In this document: positions 9,448-17,080 of the stretch, in pieces
Numbering within the stretch: position 1 is the first letter of the stretch
How the letters are laid out: every line of letters starts with the position of its first letter
Origin: Bacillota bacterium
GTDB lineage: Bacteria; Bacillota; Clostridia; Lachnospirales; Anaerotignaceae
DNA: 64,000 nt
Reading direction: 5' to 3'
NCBI GenBank assembly: GCA_019422105.1
Contig: JAHZDZ010000012.1
Coordinates: 48,355 to 112,354 of the forward strand
Position numbers and translations under genes: made by a program
The notes under the pieces: model-generated
Database searches by the model: none
Seen by the model: only the letters and a program-made list of their open reading frames with translations
What the model was told of the DNA's origin: nothing

Positions 9448-9639
9448 TCAGTAGACATACTCGTCTTCCTCATATGCGAGAACATACTTTTTACACTTTT
9501 TCTGTTCATTCATGTCAGCTCTGGGGCGCCCGCTTTTCTTTTTGTCCCCGCCGAGAGATTTCCTTTTTTCTGCATCTGCTTCCCGTTCAAGTTTTTTCAT
9601 CCTCTCATAACGATCAAACTCTGATTCTTTCTTAGACAC
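9448..9639 (-). CDS. Small charged protein of unknown function
   Basis: 63 aa from a GTG start. AGAAGGA lies 5-6 bases before this GTG, whereas the upstream in-frame ATG at 9717 would add an unsupported hydrophobic N-terminus. The protein has no membrane segment: a charged helical N-terminus (SEFDRYERMKKLEREADAE), a Lys/Arg-rich middle containing KKSGRPRAD, and an acidic aromatic end EEDEYVY. The GRPR motif resembles an AT-hook core, so nucleic-acid binding is possible but only inferred. I do not recognise the family. Its own terminator at 9401-9434 supports it as a real monocistronic gene. Confidence 0.6.
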   Translation of the reverse strand: MSKKESEFDRYERMKKLEREADAEKRKSLGGDKKKSGRPRADMNEQKKCKKYVLAYEEDEYVY

Positions 9640-9963
9640 TTTCCTTCTCCCCCTAAATAGAATAAAACCAATGCATAGACAATAACGAAAGATATGTGAA
9701 ACGATAATAAAAAACATATGATAACGTATCCATTATTATTCAAAAAAACTTGTCTGTCAATCCTAATTTCAATGTTTCTAATATCTTATCTGAGCAGGGT
9801 TTGCTGCACCCAATCGGTCTTTTCATAAAGTTATTATCTTCTTCTAATTGAATTCTAAAAAGAAAATAATAGAATAAAGAAACGGGGATTAGACTAATGG
9901 GTGATAAAATCGTACTTAAAAGTAAGAAAGTAAAGGGGCATACAAATGACAGGAGGTTTATCC

Positions 9964-10635
9964 ATGATTACAGATACAAACTTTGCCTTGATGAATACGC
10001 TCTATGCAAAATCGCCGGAGGAGAATGTGCTGATGATGCAGAGGTTTTTTGAAAATATGGTGGTCTATAACTGTGCCATCAAGGAGGTAAGCACAAAGCT
10101 TGAGATATTGAATGATGAATTTCAGTCCAAAAACAAGCGGAATCCGATTGAATACATGAAAAGCAGGGTAAAAACGCCCAAGAGCATTATTGAAAAATTA
10201 AACCGCAGAGGGCTTCCGGTAAATATTGACAGCATCAGAGACAACTTAAATGATATTGCGGGCATCAGAGTAATCTGTTCCTTTATTGATGATATTTATT
10301 TGATTGCGGATTTATTGAAAAAGCAGGATGATTTGACTTTGATTTCAGAAAAGGATTACATCAAAAATCCAAAGCCAAACGGCTACAGGAGCCTGCACCT
10401 GGTTTTGGAGGTGCCAGTATTTTTTTCGGAGAGGAAGACGCCTGTTCGGGTAGAGATACAGATTCGAACAATTGCCATGGATTTTTGGGCCAGTCTGGAG
10501 CATAAGCTGTACTATAAAGTTGACGACAACGATATTCCTGTACACATTCCGCGGGAGTTGAAGGAATGTGCGGATATCATTGCGGCCACCGATTTGAAGA
10601 TGCAGAACATTCATAAGATTGTGCATGCCTTATGA
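9964..10635 (+). CDS. Small alarmone synthetase ((p)ppGpp synthetase, RelA/SpoT domain)
   Basis: 223 aa, the length of YjbM/YwaC-type synthetases, which consist of one RelA_SpoT synthetase domain without hydrolase or regulatory domains. Visible blocks: DIAGIRVICSFIDDIY (substrate loop region), KDYIKNPKPNGYRSLHLVL, and RVEIQIRTIAMDFWASLEHKLYY, which holds the EIQIRT and H-x-x-Y core. It transfers pyrophosphate from ATP to GDP/GTP in stress responses. ATG 9964 is preferred because AGGAGG lies 7 bases upstream, inside the longer frame. It is probably monocistronic; an imperfect AGCCGTA/TACGGCT stem lies about 20-70 bases after the stop. 10636-11075 is AT-rich and shows no other gene. Confidence 0.9.
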   Translation: MITDTNFALMNTLYAKSPEENVLMMQRFFENMVVYNCAIKEVSTKLEILNDEFQSKNKRNPIEYMKSRVKTPKSIIEKLNRRGLPVNIDSIRDNLNDIAGIRVICSFIDDIYLIADLLKKQDDLTLISEKDYIKNPKPNGYRSLHLVLEVPVFFSERKTPVRVEIQIRTIAMDFWASLEHKLYYKVDDNDIPVHIPRELKECADIIAATDLKMQNIHKIVHAL

Positions 10636-11075
10636 TTTTAATATAGTAAACAAAAAGAGCCGTATTGTGCTGATTGTAAAAATCTGCCGGTACGGCTTAT
10701 TCAAAAGCAGTGTGAATTACCAATCATTTCAAATATAAAATTTCAAGAAAATAGGAATCGGTATTTGGGTAAAATGAAGTATAGTTATTGATATTGATTA
10801 TTAAATAATAATTTATATATAAAACTGTGCCAGAAATAAAGGGAATTTTTGATGCAGATTGGTTGGTTATGAATAAATGTAACGGCTTTACTGCAAAATA
10901 CTAGTATTTGACTTTTAAAAAAGATTGGCTTAAAATGAAATTATTAAAGTTACAGTATGCAAGTTTGGTTTTCCTTTTGGATTTTGTGCAGGGTGAATGG
11001 TGTGGATCACTGATAAGGGCAGTATTATGTGCTATCCGAAGGAGGAAAGGCATTATCTATACAGGTGGTGGTAAA

Positions 11076-12182
11076 ATGGTTGAACTTCGGTTTTCCAGAG
11101 CGGAGGATAAGCGGTCGCTGAAAAGGCTTTGGAAAGAAAGCTTTGGGGACTCGGACAGCTTTATGAACTGGTATTTTGATAACCGTTATCTGCCGGAATA
11201 TACCTCGGTTGTCGAGGAGGACGGCAGTATCGTATCGATGATGTTTGCTTATCCCTATCATGTTAAAATTCGCAATGTGATTTTGCCGGGGGCTATGATG
11301 TCAGGCTTTGCCACTAAGGATGGATACAGGGGCAAAGGATATATGGAATGGAATTTCAGGGCATTGAATCATAGAATGAAGGAGGCAGGCATGGCCGTTT
11401 CCTTTAATACGCCGGTATGGGAGAATGGCTATGCACGTTTTGGCCATCCCGCTGTGACAGACAGTTGTTACCTGGAGGGCACGGGGAGTGGAAAGCAGAG
11501 TGAATGCCTAAAGTCTCTGGATATTATGAAAGCGCAGGACAGACTGTTTGGTGTGTATACGCTGTTTTCACAGTGCTATTCTGCCACAGTGAGCCGTACC
11601 TACAGTGATTTTTTGCTGAAAATGCAGGACTATGCCGCTGACGGCGCCAAGGCTCTTGCGTGGATAGAAAACGGCACAGTAAAAGCCTATTGTATTTATT
11701 ATGATTTGGAGGATATGCTGCAGGGGGTTGAGCTTGCGTATTTGACGGAGGGAGCGGAAAGGAAGCTTTTGGAGGGCATCCTTTTCAAGTCGGAAGGACG
11801 GAAAATATCTGTCAAGCTGCCGCCGGATTCCGAATTGGCAGTACCGGGTCTTGCACTGCGGAAAAGATCGCAGGCGGCTATGGGTATTGTCTCCATAGAA
11901 AAGGTTCTTGGCGAGGTGATAAATATTCCCGATATTACGGTAAAGATGATTGATCCTATCGGTATCACACAGGATGAAATATATACCTTCAGCGGCAAAA
12001 AAGTGTCCAAAACGGCGGATATGGAAATGTCCGCGGGTGATATGATACAGTTTGTGACCGGCTACCGTTCTTTAAGAGAGCTTGAGGCAGAGAAAAAGAT
12101 CTCTGTGTTTGACAGAGTAAAAATGCGGAGGCTGGATGAGAAGTTTCCGCGGTTAAACTGCTATATGATAGAGGAGTATTGA
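11076..12182 (+). CDS. GNAT-family N-acetyltransferase (Eis-like architecture)
   Basis: 368 aa. The N-terminal half is a GNAT acetyltransferase: SFGDSDSFMNWYF, then MMSGFATKDGYRGKGYM, where the RGKGY segment is the acetyl-CoA pyrophosphate loop. The C-terminal half looks like a second, degenerate GNAT plus sterol-carrier-like fold as in Eis proteins. Substrate unknown. The start at ATG 11076 is favoured: it begins the domain (MVELRFSRAEDK) and follows AGGTGG; the 56 residues before it in the longer frame are not family-like. It is followed after 15 bases by the DUF2156 gene, so the two are likely one operon acting on related acyl or aminoacyl targets. Confidence 0.8.
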   Translation: MVELRFSRAEDKRSLKRLWKESFGDSDSFMNWYFDNRYLPEYTSVVEEDGSIVSMMFAYPYHVKIRNVILPGAMMSGFATKDGYRGKGYMEWNFRALNHRMKEAGMAVSFNTPVWENGYARFGHPAVTDSCYLEGTGSGKQSECLKSLDIMKAQDRLFGVYTLFSQCYSATVSRTYSDFLLKMQDYAADGAKALAWIENGTVKAYCIYYDLEDMLQGVELAYLTEGAERKLLEGILFKSEGRKISVKLPPDSELAVPGLALRKRSQAAMGIVSIEKVLGEVINIPDITVKMIDPIGITQDEIYTFSGKKVSKTADMEMSAGDMIQFVTGYRSLRELEAEKKISVFDRVKMRRLDEKFPRLNCYMIEEY

Positions 12183-12197
12183 TTTGGAGGTATTGAT

Positions 12198-13190
12198 ATG
12201 AAATTTTTAAATATTACGATAGAGGATAAAAAGCTGTTTGACAGCTTCCTGAAGCCCTGGCAGCTGGAGGCGTCTGATTTTTCCTTTGCAAACTTGTTTA
12301 TATGGGGCGTTGACGGAAAAATAAAATATGCTGTCGAGGATAATGCGTTGTTTGTGAAATACAGCTTTAAGGGTGTTCCTGAGTTTTTTCTGCCGCCTGT
12401 TCCGCAGTTTGGAGAAAGCTTTGATTATAAAAAACTAGTGGATAAGGCCATGGATTATTTGAGAGAACAAAATATGCCGCCGACCATCAGATCGCTGTTT
12501 TCTCCCTTTAAGGAGATGCTGGAAAAAGCGTGCCCCGATCTTATTTTAACGCCGGCACCGATCACAAGCGATTATGTGTACCTGAGCGAGGCGCTTATTA
12601 ATCTTTCGGGGAAAAAGCTTCATGGAAAACGGAATCATATCAACAAATTTATATCTAATCATCCCGATTACCAGTATGCAGAGCTTGATGAAAGCATGTA
12701 TGAAATGTGTATGGGGCTTTACAGGGAATGGAGCGAGGCGAAAGAGGATGAGGATTTGTCTGACGAAAAGAAGTCAGTCAAGCTGGCACTTAAGAATTTG
12801 AAAGCGCTTGGTCTGACGGGGGGCTGTATATTGCTTGACGGTGTGATAGAAGCTTTTACGGTAGGAGAGAGGCTTAATGATGATATGCATCTGATTCATA
12901 TTGAGAAGGCCAATGCGGATATCAACGGCCTGTATCCCATGATTAACCAGCAGTATGCCAGCCGCAGCTGCATGGATGTTACCTATATTAACAGGGAAGA
13001 GGATATGGGAATAGAGGGGATGCGAAAAGCAAAGCATTCCTATTATCCTGTTAAAATGGTGGATAAGTTTATCGCCTCAGAGATTACGCTGGATAAAATC
13101 CCAAACCTCTGGGGAAAGGACGAAGCAGGGGAGGAAACGGCTGCGAAAGCACCTGAAACCGTCGCTGTGTGCTCTGTCTGCGGGAAGTAG
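12198..13190 (+). CDS. DUF2156-family protein (LPG synthase C-terminal-like)
   Basis: 330 aa. The domain resembles the tandem-GNAT aminoacyl-transferase half of phosphatidylglycerol lysyltransferases but lacks any membrane segment, so it is a soluble member (DUF2156). Typical blocks are KPWQLEASDFSFANLFIWG at the N-terminus, LHGKRNHINKF in the middle and INREEDMGIEGMRKAKHSY near the end. The tail ends in CSVCGK, half a zinc-ribbon-like knuckle, which is unexplained. The gene has GGAGG 8 bases before the ATG and follows the GNAT gene closely. Substrate unknown. Confidence 0.8.
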   Translation: MKFLNITIEDKKLFDSFLKPWQLEASDFSFANLFIWGVDGKIKYAVEDNALFVKYSFKGVPEFFLPPVPQFGESFDYKKLVDKAMDYLREQNMPPTIRSLFSPFKEMLEKACPDLILTPAPITSDYVYLSEALINLSGKKLHGKRNHINKFISNHPDYQYAELDESMYEMCMGLYREWSEAKEDEDLSDEKKSVKLALKNLKALGLTGGCILLDGVIEAFTVGERLNDDMHLIHIEKANADINGLYPMINQQYASRSCMDVTYINREEDMGIEGMRKAKHSYYPVKMVDKFIASEITLDKIPNLWGKDEAGEETAAKAPETVAVCSVCGK

Positions 13191-13271
13191 ATATTAATCG
13201 AGTTTGCAGAGGAAAAGTTTCATTGTTTTTCAGTTTTATGAAATGATATTTATATTGATTCTGTTTTGTAT

Positions 13272-13301
13272 AAAAGAGAAGCCCGGAGAGGTTTCTTTTT
13301 T
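13272..13301 (+). terminator. Terminator after the GNAT/DUF2156 operon
   Basis: AAAAGAGAAGCC-CGGAGA-GGTTTCTTTTTT. The stem continues into the A and T tracts. The rest of 13191-13604 is AT-rich with no supported gene; the sigG promoter must lie there but I could not assign it with confidence. Confidence 0.65.
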
Positions 13302-13604
13302 ATTGTATACATTCTCAAAGCTGCTTTATATTCCTTCAAACAATGCTTTTTTAGGTGGACATGAGTGCCTATTAAGTGCCTTAAGAAAACCCGGCAAATG
13401 AATTTATCCTCTTCTCTTCCCCATAATAATACATTACTCTCTCTAAAAGAAGCATTCGACATCTGAAAAAGCATTAATTCTTGAAAAAATATAGCCTCTT
13501 CCGTTTTTTATCTGAAAAAGGGAAATAATAGAATGCTCTCCCAAGTATATTTTTCCTCCTGTGGGAAATCATTTTAATATAGATTTTTAACAGGAGGCAT
13601 CAGC

Positions 13605-14378
13605 ATGATTGTCAATAAAGTAGAGATTTGTGGTGTCAATACTTCGAAACTTCCTATTTTAACAAACGAACAGAAAAAGGTGCTTTTTGACCGGATTCTC
13701 CAGGGAGATGAACAGGCAAGGCAGGAATATATATATGGTAATTTAAGACTTGTATTAAGCGTGATACAGCGATTTAATAACCGGGGTGAGCATATGGATG
13801 ATTTGTTCCAGGTGGGATGTATAGGGCTTATAAAGGCGATTGACAATTTTGATGTGACACAGGGCGTTAAATTTTCAACCTATGCGGTGCCTATGATTAT
13901 CGGTGAGGTAAGACGTTATTTGAGAGACAATAATTCCATCAGGGTCAGCAGAAGTCTGAGAGATACGGCTTATAAGGCCCTTCAGGTAAAGGAGAGGCTT
14001 ACAAGCGAAAAATCGAAGGAGCCGACAATTGAGGAGATTGCCAAGGAAATGGGCCTGCCCAAGGAGGATATTGTTTTGGCCCTGGACGCCATACAGGATC
14101 CCATATCTCTTTTTGAACCGGTATATCATGATGGGGCAGACGCCCTTTTTGTCATGGATCAGGTGAAAAACGACAAGGACGGAGAAAAAACATGGCTTGA
14201 GAATATTTCCATAAATGAGGCTATGAAGAGGCTCAGCGAAAGGGAAAAACACATACTGAGCCTCCGTTTTTTTGAGGGGAAGACACAGATGGAGGTATCC
14301 AATGAGGTGGGCATCAGCCAGGCGCAGGTGAGCAGGCTGGAAAAAAGTGCTCTGAAGCATATGAAAAAATATATGTGA
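13605..14378 (+). CDS. sigG: RNA polymerase sporulation sigma factor SigG
   Basis: 257 aa, the usual length. The N-terminus NKVEICGVNTSKLPIL is diagnostic for sigma-G; region 2 includes YGNLRLVLSVIQRF and DLFQVGCIGLIKAIDNFD, with the -10 recognition helix KFSTYAVPMIIGEVRRYLRD; region 4 ends in a helix-turn-helix (MEVSNEVGISQAQVSRLEKS). It directs late forespore transcription. AGGAGG precedes the ATG. Unlike in Bacillus, where sigG follows spoIIGA-sigE, here it stands alone between a terminator and the repressor gene. Its presence shows the organism, or its recent ancestor, forms endospores. Confidence 0.96.
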   Translation: MIVNKVEICGVNTSKLPILTNEQKKVLFDRILQGDEQARQEYIYGNLRLVLSVIQRFNNRGEHMDDLFQVGCIGLIKAIDNFDVTQGVKFSTYAVPMIIGEVRRYLRDNNSIRVSRSLRDTAYKALQVKERLTSEKSKEPTIEEIAKEMGLPKEDIVLALDAIQDPISLFEPVYHDGADALFVMDQVKNDKDGEKTWLENISINEAMKRLSEREKHILSLRFFEGKTQMEVSNEVGISQAQVSRLEKSALKHMKKYM

Positions 14379-14389
14379 CAGAAGGAAAT

Positions 14390-14427
14390 AAAGGACTGCT
14401 GCCGATAGCGGCAGCAGTCCTTTATTT
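14390..14427. terminator. 15-bp bidirectional terminator between sigG and the LacI gene
   Basis: AAAGGACTGCTGCCG-ATAG-CGGCAGCAGTCCTTT, perfect over 15 pairs, with T-rich DNA after it on the plus strand and A-rich DNA before it. It serves the convergent sigG and repressor genes. Confidence 0.93.
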
Positions 14428-14460
14428 TTATAGAAACCCGGGGGAGCGGGTTTTTACCGT

Positions 14461-15486
14461 TTATATGTTTTCTCTTATCTTAATATCTACTGGAATCAAA
14501 AATTTATCGCTTTCGGGATATATTTTTTTTGTCAGATAATTACACAGTATTTTAGCGGAGATGTATCCCTGCTCATAGGAGCTTTCACAGATGGTGGCAT
14601 TGACAACGCCCTCTATCAACAGCTCCAGTGTCTGGGGCAGATCGTTTGAGGCTATGACTATGATTTTCTCCGCAAGATTTAATTCCTTTAGGGCCTTGGA
14701 ACAGCCGTAAACACCGCTTCCGGTCAAAAATATGGCGTCTGTCTGGGGAAATTGCAGCATAAGGTTTTTGGTGGCAAGATAAGATTCGATGTCATCCTCT
14801 GTATTGTCTAAAATTTTTACTATTTCTATATTATGACCGAATTTCTCCCTGTTATGGAGGAAACCCTTAATCCGCAAATCCTGCCCAAGCTCTGATTTAG
14901 AGCCCTTGATAACAGCAACCTTTGCGCTTTTGCTGGTAAAGGCGGCAAGGAGTCCCTCTGCGGTGGCGCCGCTTTTAAAGTAATTGTGTCCGATATAGCA
15001 AAGTCTTTTGCCATAGGATATATCAGTGTGAAAGGTAATGACAGGAATATTATTTTCCGTCAGGGTTGTTATTTTTTGTATGACCTCCGCATCATCTGAG
15101 GGAGTGATTAAAATACCCTTTACACCCTGAGTGATGAGTGCGTCCATGGCTTCAATCTGTTGGGCGGGTTCACCGCTTTTTACATATTTAAAAAGAAAGG
15201 TTATGCCGTACTCCGCGTATTCCTCTGCAATGTCAAGAAATCCGCTTTTGATGTCCTCAATGTGAATATTGCCGCTGGCCGGCATAACAATACCCACAGG
15301 GGTTTCCCTGTTTGATTTGGCCAAAGCGCTGGCAGCACTGTTTGGAACATAGCCCAATTCCTCCGCTATTTTTTTGATGCGCAGGGAAACCTCAGGGCGT
15401 ACGCCTCCCCTGTTGTTGAGGGCTCTGTCTACAGTTCCTCGGGAAACATTAGCCAATTCTGCAATTTGTTTTGATGTAATCGGCAT
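14461..15486 (-). CDS. LacI-family transcriptional repressor
   Basis: 341 aa. Residues 2-50 form the LacI helix-turn-helix and hinge (TSKQIAELANVSRGTVDRAL, then LGYVPNSAASALA); the rest is a periplasmic-binding-protein-like sensor domain (peripla_BP_4 type) that should bind a sugar. ATG 15486 is preferred over 15537: AAGGA lies 8 bases upstream and the domain begins at this Met. It is divergent from the ribose-type ABC operon at 15838, and a GTGCAC palindrome occurs both in its leader (15549-15556) and just downstream of the operon promoter (15766-15782), so local repression relieved by the imported sugar is inferred. Confidence 0.88.
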   Translation of the reverse strand: MPITSKQIAELANVSRGTVDRALNNRGGVRPEVSLRIKKIAEELGYVPNSAASALAKSNRETPVGIVMPASGNIHIEDIKSGFLDIAEEYAEYGITFLFKYVKSGEPAQQIEAMDALITQGVKGILITPSDDAEVIQKITTLTENNIPVITFHTDISYGKRLCYIGHNYFKSGATAEGLLAAFTSKSAKVAVIKGSKSELGQDLRIKGFLHNREKFGHNIEIVKILDNTEDDIESYLATKNLMLQFPQTDAIFLTGSGVYGCSKALKELNLAEKIIVIASNDLPQTLELLIEGVVNATICESSYEQGYISAKILCNYLTKKIYPESDKFLIPVDIKIRENI

Positions 15487-15548
15487 AAAACTCATCCTTG
15501 CTCTGCTGCTGCTGACATGATATTTTCTATTGGGCACGTGTTAAAAAT

Positions 15549-15556
15549 GTGCACGC
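15549..15556. promoter_or_regulatory. Possible operator half of the LacI-type repressor (own leader)
   Basis: GTGCACGC, which read on the minus strand (GCGTGCAC) matches the core of the palindrome at 15766-15782. A second related GCACGTG lies at 15534-15540. Position in the repressor leader suggests autoregulation. Confidence 0.4.
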
Positions 15557-15723
15557 AAATCTGAAAGGAATCAACGTTTCAAACTCATTATAGCATAGTC
15601 TCTAATTAAGACGCAATACCCAAAGATATAGAGGCATAATGGATTTTAATTAGTGAAATGCGTCATTTTTCATGGTAAAATATGTTGAATAATCATAAAA
15701 TTTTTTAATTTTACCAATAAGTA

Positions 15724-15753
15724 TTGACACTTATCAGGCTGGAAAAGTATAAT
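15724..15753 (+). promoter_or_regulatory. Consensus sigma-A promoter of the sugar ABC operon
   Basis: TTGACA, 18-base spacer, TATAAT: both hexamers match consensus exactly. Transcription would start near 15760, directly before the palindrome at 15766, giving a leader of about 78 bases. Confidence 0.8.
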
Positions 15754-15765
15754 CCAACTATAGAT

Positions 15766-15782
15766 GTTCGCGTGCACGGAAC
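15766..15782. promoter_or_regulatory. Putative LacI-family operator
   Basis: GTTCGCGTGCACGGAAC contains the perfect palindrome CGTGCACG within partly symmetric GTTC/GAAC arms. It covers about +6 to +22 of the predicted transcript, a classic repressor position, and shares GCGTGCAC with the repressor leader. Confidence 0.55.
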
Positions 15783-15837
15783 ACTTATATGGTTAAAATA
15801 CATACTGAATTGAAAGTGTTTAGGGAGGGGCTTTTAA

Positions 15838-16908
15838 ATGAAGAAAAAGATCCTTAGTTTATCTTTAGCAGCTGTATTGGCTTTTGGTGCTCTTGCAGGA
15901 TGCTCCAAGAAAGAGGAACCGGCTCCGGCAGCGGGCCAGGAAGAGGAAAAAAAGGAGGAAGGCAGTGAAGGCGCTGCATCCGGTGAAAAATTTAAAATAG
16001 TTCTTGTTGCAAAGCAGGAAGGCATTCCGTGGTTTGACGATATGCGTGTCGGCGTAACAGAATTCAATGACGCTTACAGCGATATTGTTGAGGCAAAGCA
16101 GATTGCGCCTGAGGGCGGCGATGCGGCAAAACAGGCGCAGATGGTGGAAGACCTTATTGCGCAGGGTGTTGACGCTATCTGTGTTGTGCCAAATGATCCG
16201 GAAAGTATGAAGCCTGTATTAAAGAAAGCAAAAGAAAAAGGCATAATCGTTATCAGCCATGAGGCCAGCTCACTGGTTGACACAGTCGATTTTGATGTGG
16301 AAGCTTTTAACAATGAGGATTTTGGTATATTGATGTTTAAAACACTGGCAGAGGCTATGGGCGGCGAAGGCAAATTTGCGGCTATGGTAGGCGGTCTTAC
16401 CATGCAGACACATATGGAATGGTATGAAGCCGGTATGGCATATTTAAAAGAAAACTATCCAAACATGGAAGCGGTATCCGAGCAGCCTTATGAGGATAAG
16501 AACGATGATACAATTGCGCGTAACAAGGCTCTTGAAATACTGAATGCATACCCTGATTTGAAAGGCTTTGTCGGTACATCCGTATCCGCAGGCTCCAATA
16601 TGTCTGCTGTATTGAAAGAGAAAAACAAAACAGACGTCAAGGTTGTTTCTTTGGGAATCCCATCTGTTTCCTGCCCATATCTTGAAGATGGATTTATGGT
16701 TCAGGCTCAGACCTGGAGACCGGCAGACGCAGGTTACGTAAGCTGCCTTGCAGCTCTTAAGCTGTTACAGGGCGAAACAGTGGAGACAGGCGCTGACATG
16801 GAGAGGGAAGGCTATGAAAGCATTACAGTGACAGACAAGGTTATTTACGGCAATGCTCCTATGGTATTGACGGCAGATTCCTTCCCAGATGGAAACTATC
16901 CATTCTAA
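15838..16908 (+). CDS. Sugar-binding lipoprotein of a ribose/AI-2-type ABC importer
   Basis: 356 aa. Signal peptide with lipobox LAGC, acidic linker, then a periplasmic-binding-protein-like domain (KFKIVLVAKQEGIPWFDDM). The DLIAQGVDAICVVPNDPESM block places it in the peripla_BP_4 group with RbsB, LsrB and rhamnose-binding RhaS. I see no residue set that fixes the ligand. The gene has AGGGAGGGG before the ATG and opens the operon behind the LacI-controlled promoter. Three hairpins after the stop separate it from the ATPase gene and probably raise its relative expression. Confidence 0.86.
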   Translation: MKKKILSLSLAAVLAFGALAGCSKKEEPAPAAGQEEEKKEEGSEGAASGEKFKIVLVAKQEGIPWFDDMRVGVTEFNDAYSDIVEAKQIAPEGGDAAKQAQMVEDLIAQGVDAICVVPNDPESMKPVLKKAKEKGIIVISHEASSLVDTVDFDVEAFNNEDFGILMFKTLAEAMGGEGKFAAMVGGLTMQTHMEWYEAGMAYLKENYPNMEAVSEQPYEDKNDDTIARNKALEILNAYPDLKGFVGTSVSAGSNMSAVLKEKNKTDVKVVSLGIPSVSCPYLEDGFMVQAQTWRPADAGYVSCLAALKLLQGETVETGADMEREGYESITVTDKVIYGNAPMVLTADSFPDGNYPF

Positions 16909-16925
16909 GAATAAAATAAATTTGG

Positions 16926-17026
16926 TACAGGGAAGTATATTGCTTCCCTGTATTTGGGATAAGGGGATATTTCTCTATCCCAAATACAGTATCGTAATTC
17001 AGGGAGGTGATTTGCTTCCCTGAATT
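16926..17026 (+). other. Three consecutive stem-loops between binding-protein and ATPase genes
   Basis: Hairpin 1: TACAGGGAAG/CTTCCCTGTA (16926-16952). Hairpin 2: TATTTGGGATA/TATCCCAAATA (16951-16986). Hairpin 3: AATTCAGGGA/TCCCTGAATT (16996-17026). None is followed by a long U tract. Hairpins 1 and 3 share CAGGGA/TCCCTG arms. They look like mRNA 3'-end protectors or partial attenuators. Confidence 0.75.
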
Positions 17027-17080
17027 ATTGTAATGAAAGGAAAGCGGCGCATTTTGAAAGGATAAAGGTGGGATGGCTTA

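Noticed and set aside
10908..11075. N-terminal extension of the GNAT protein
   Set aside because: The 56 residues are hydrophobic/basic and unlike the family; a start with a ribosome site exists at 11076.
13204..13401. Small plus-strand frame between DUF2156 and sigG
   Set aside because: It spans the terminator hairpin at 13272-13301, has no ribosome site and is low in complexity.
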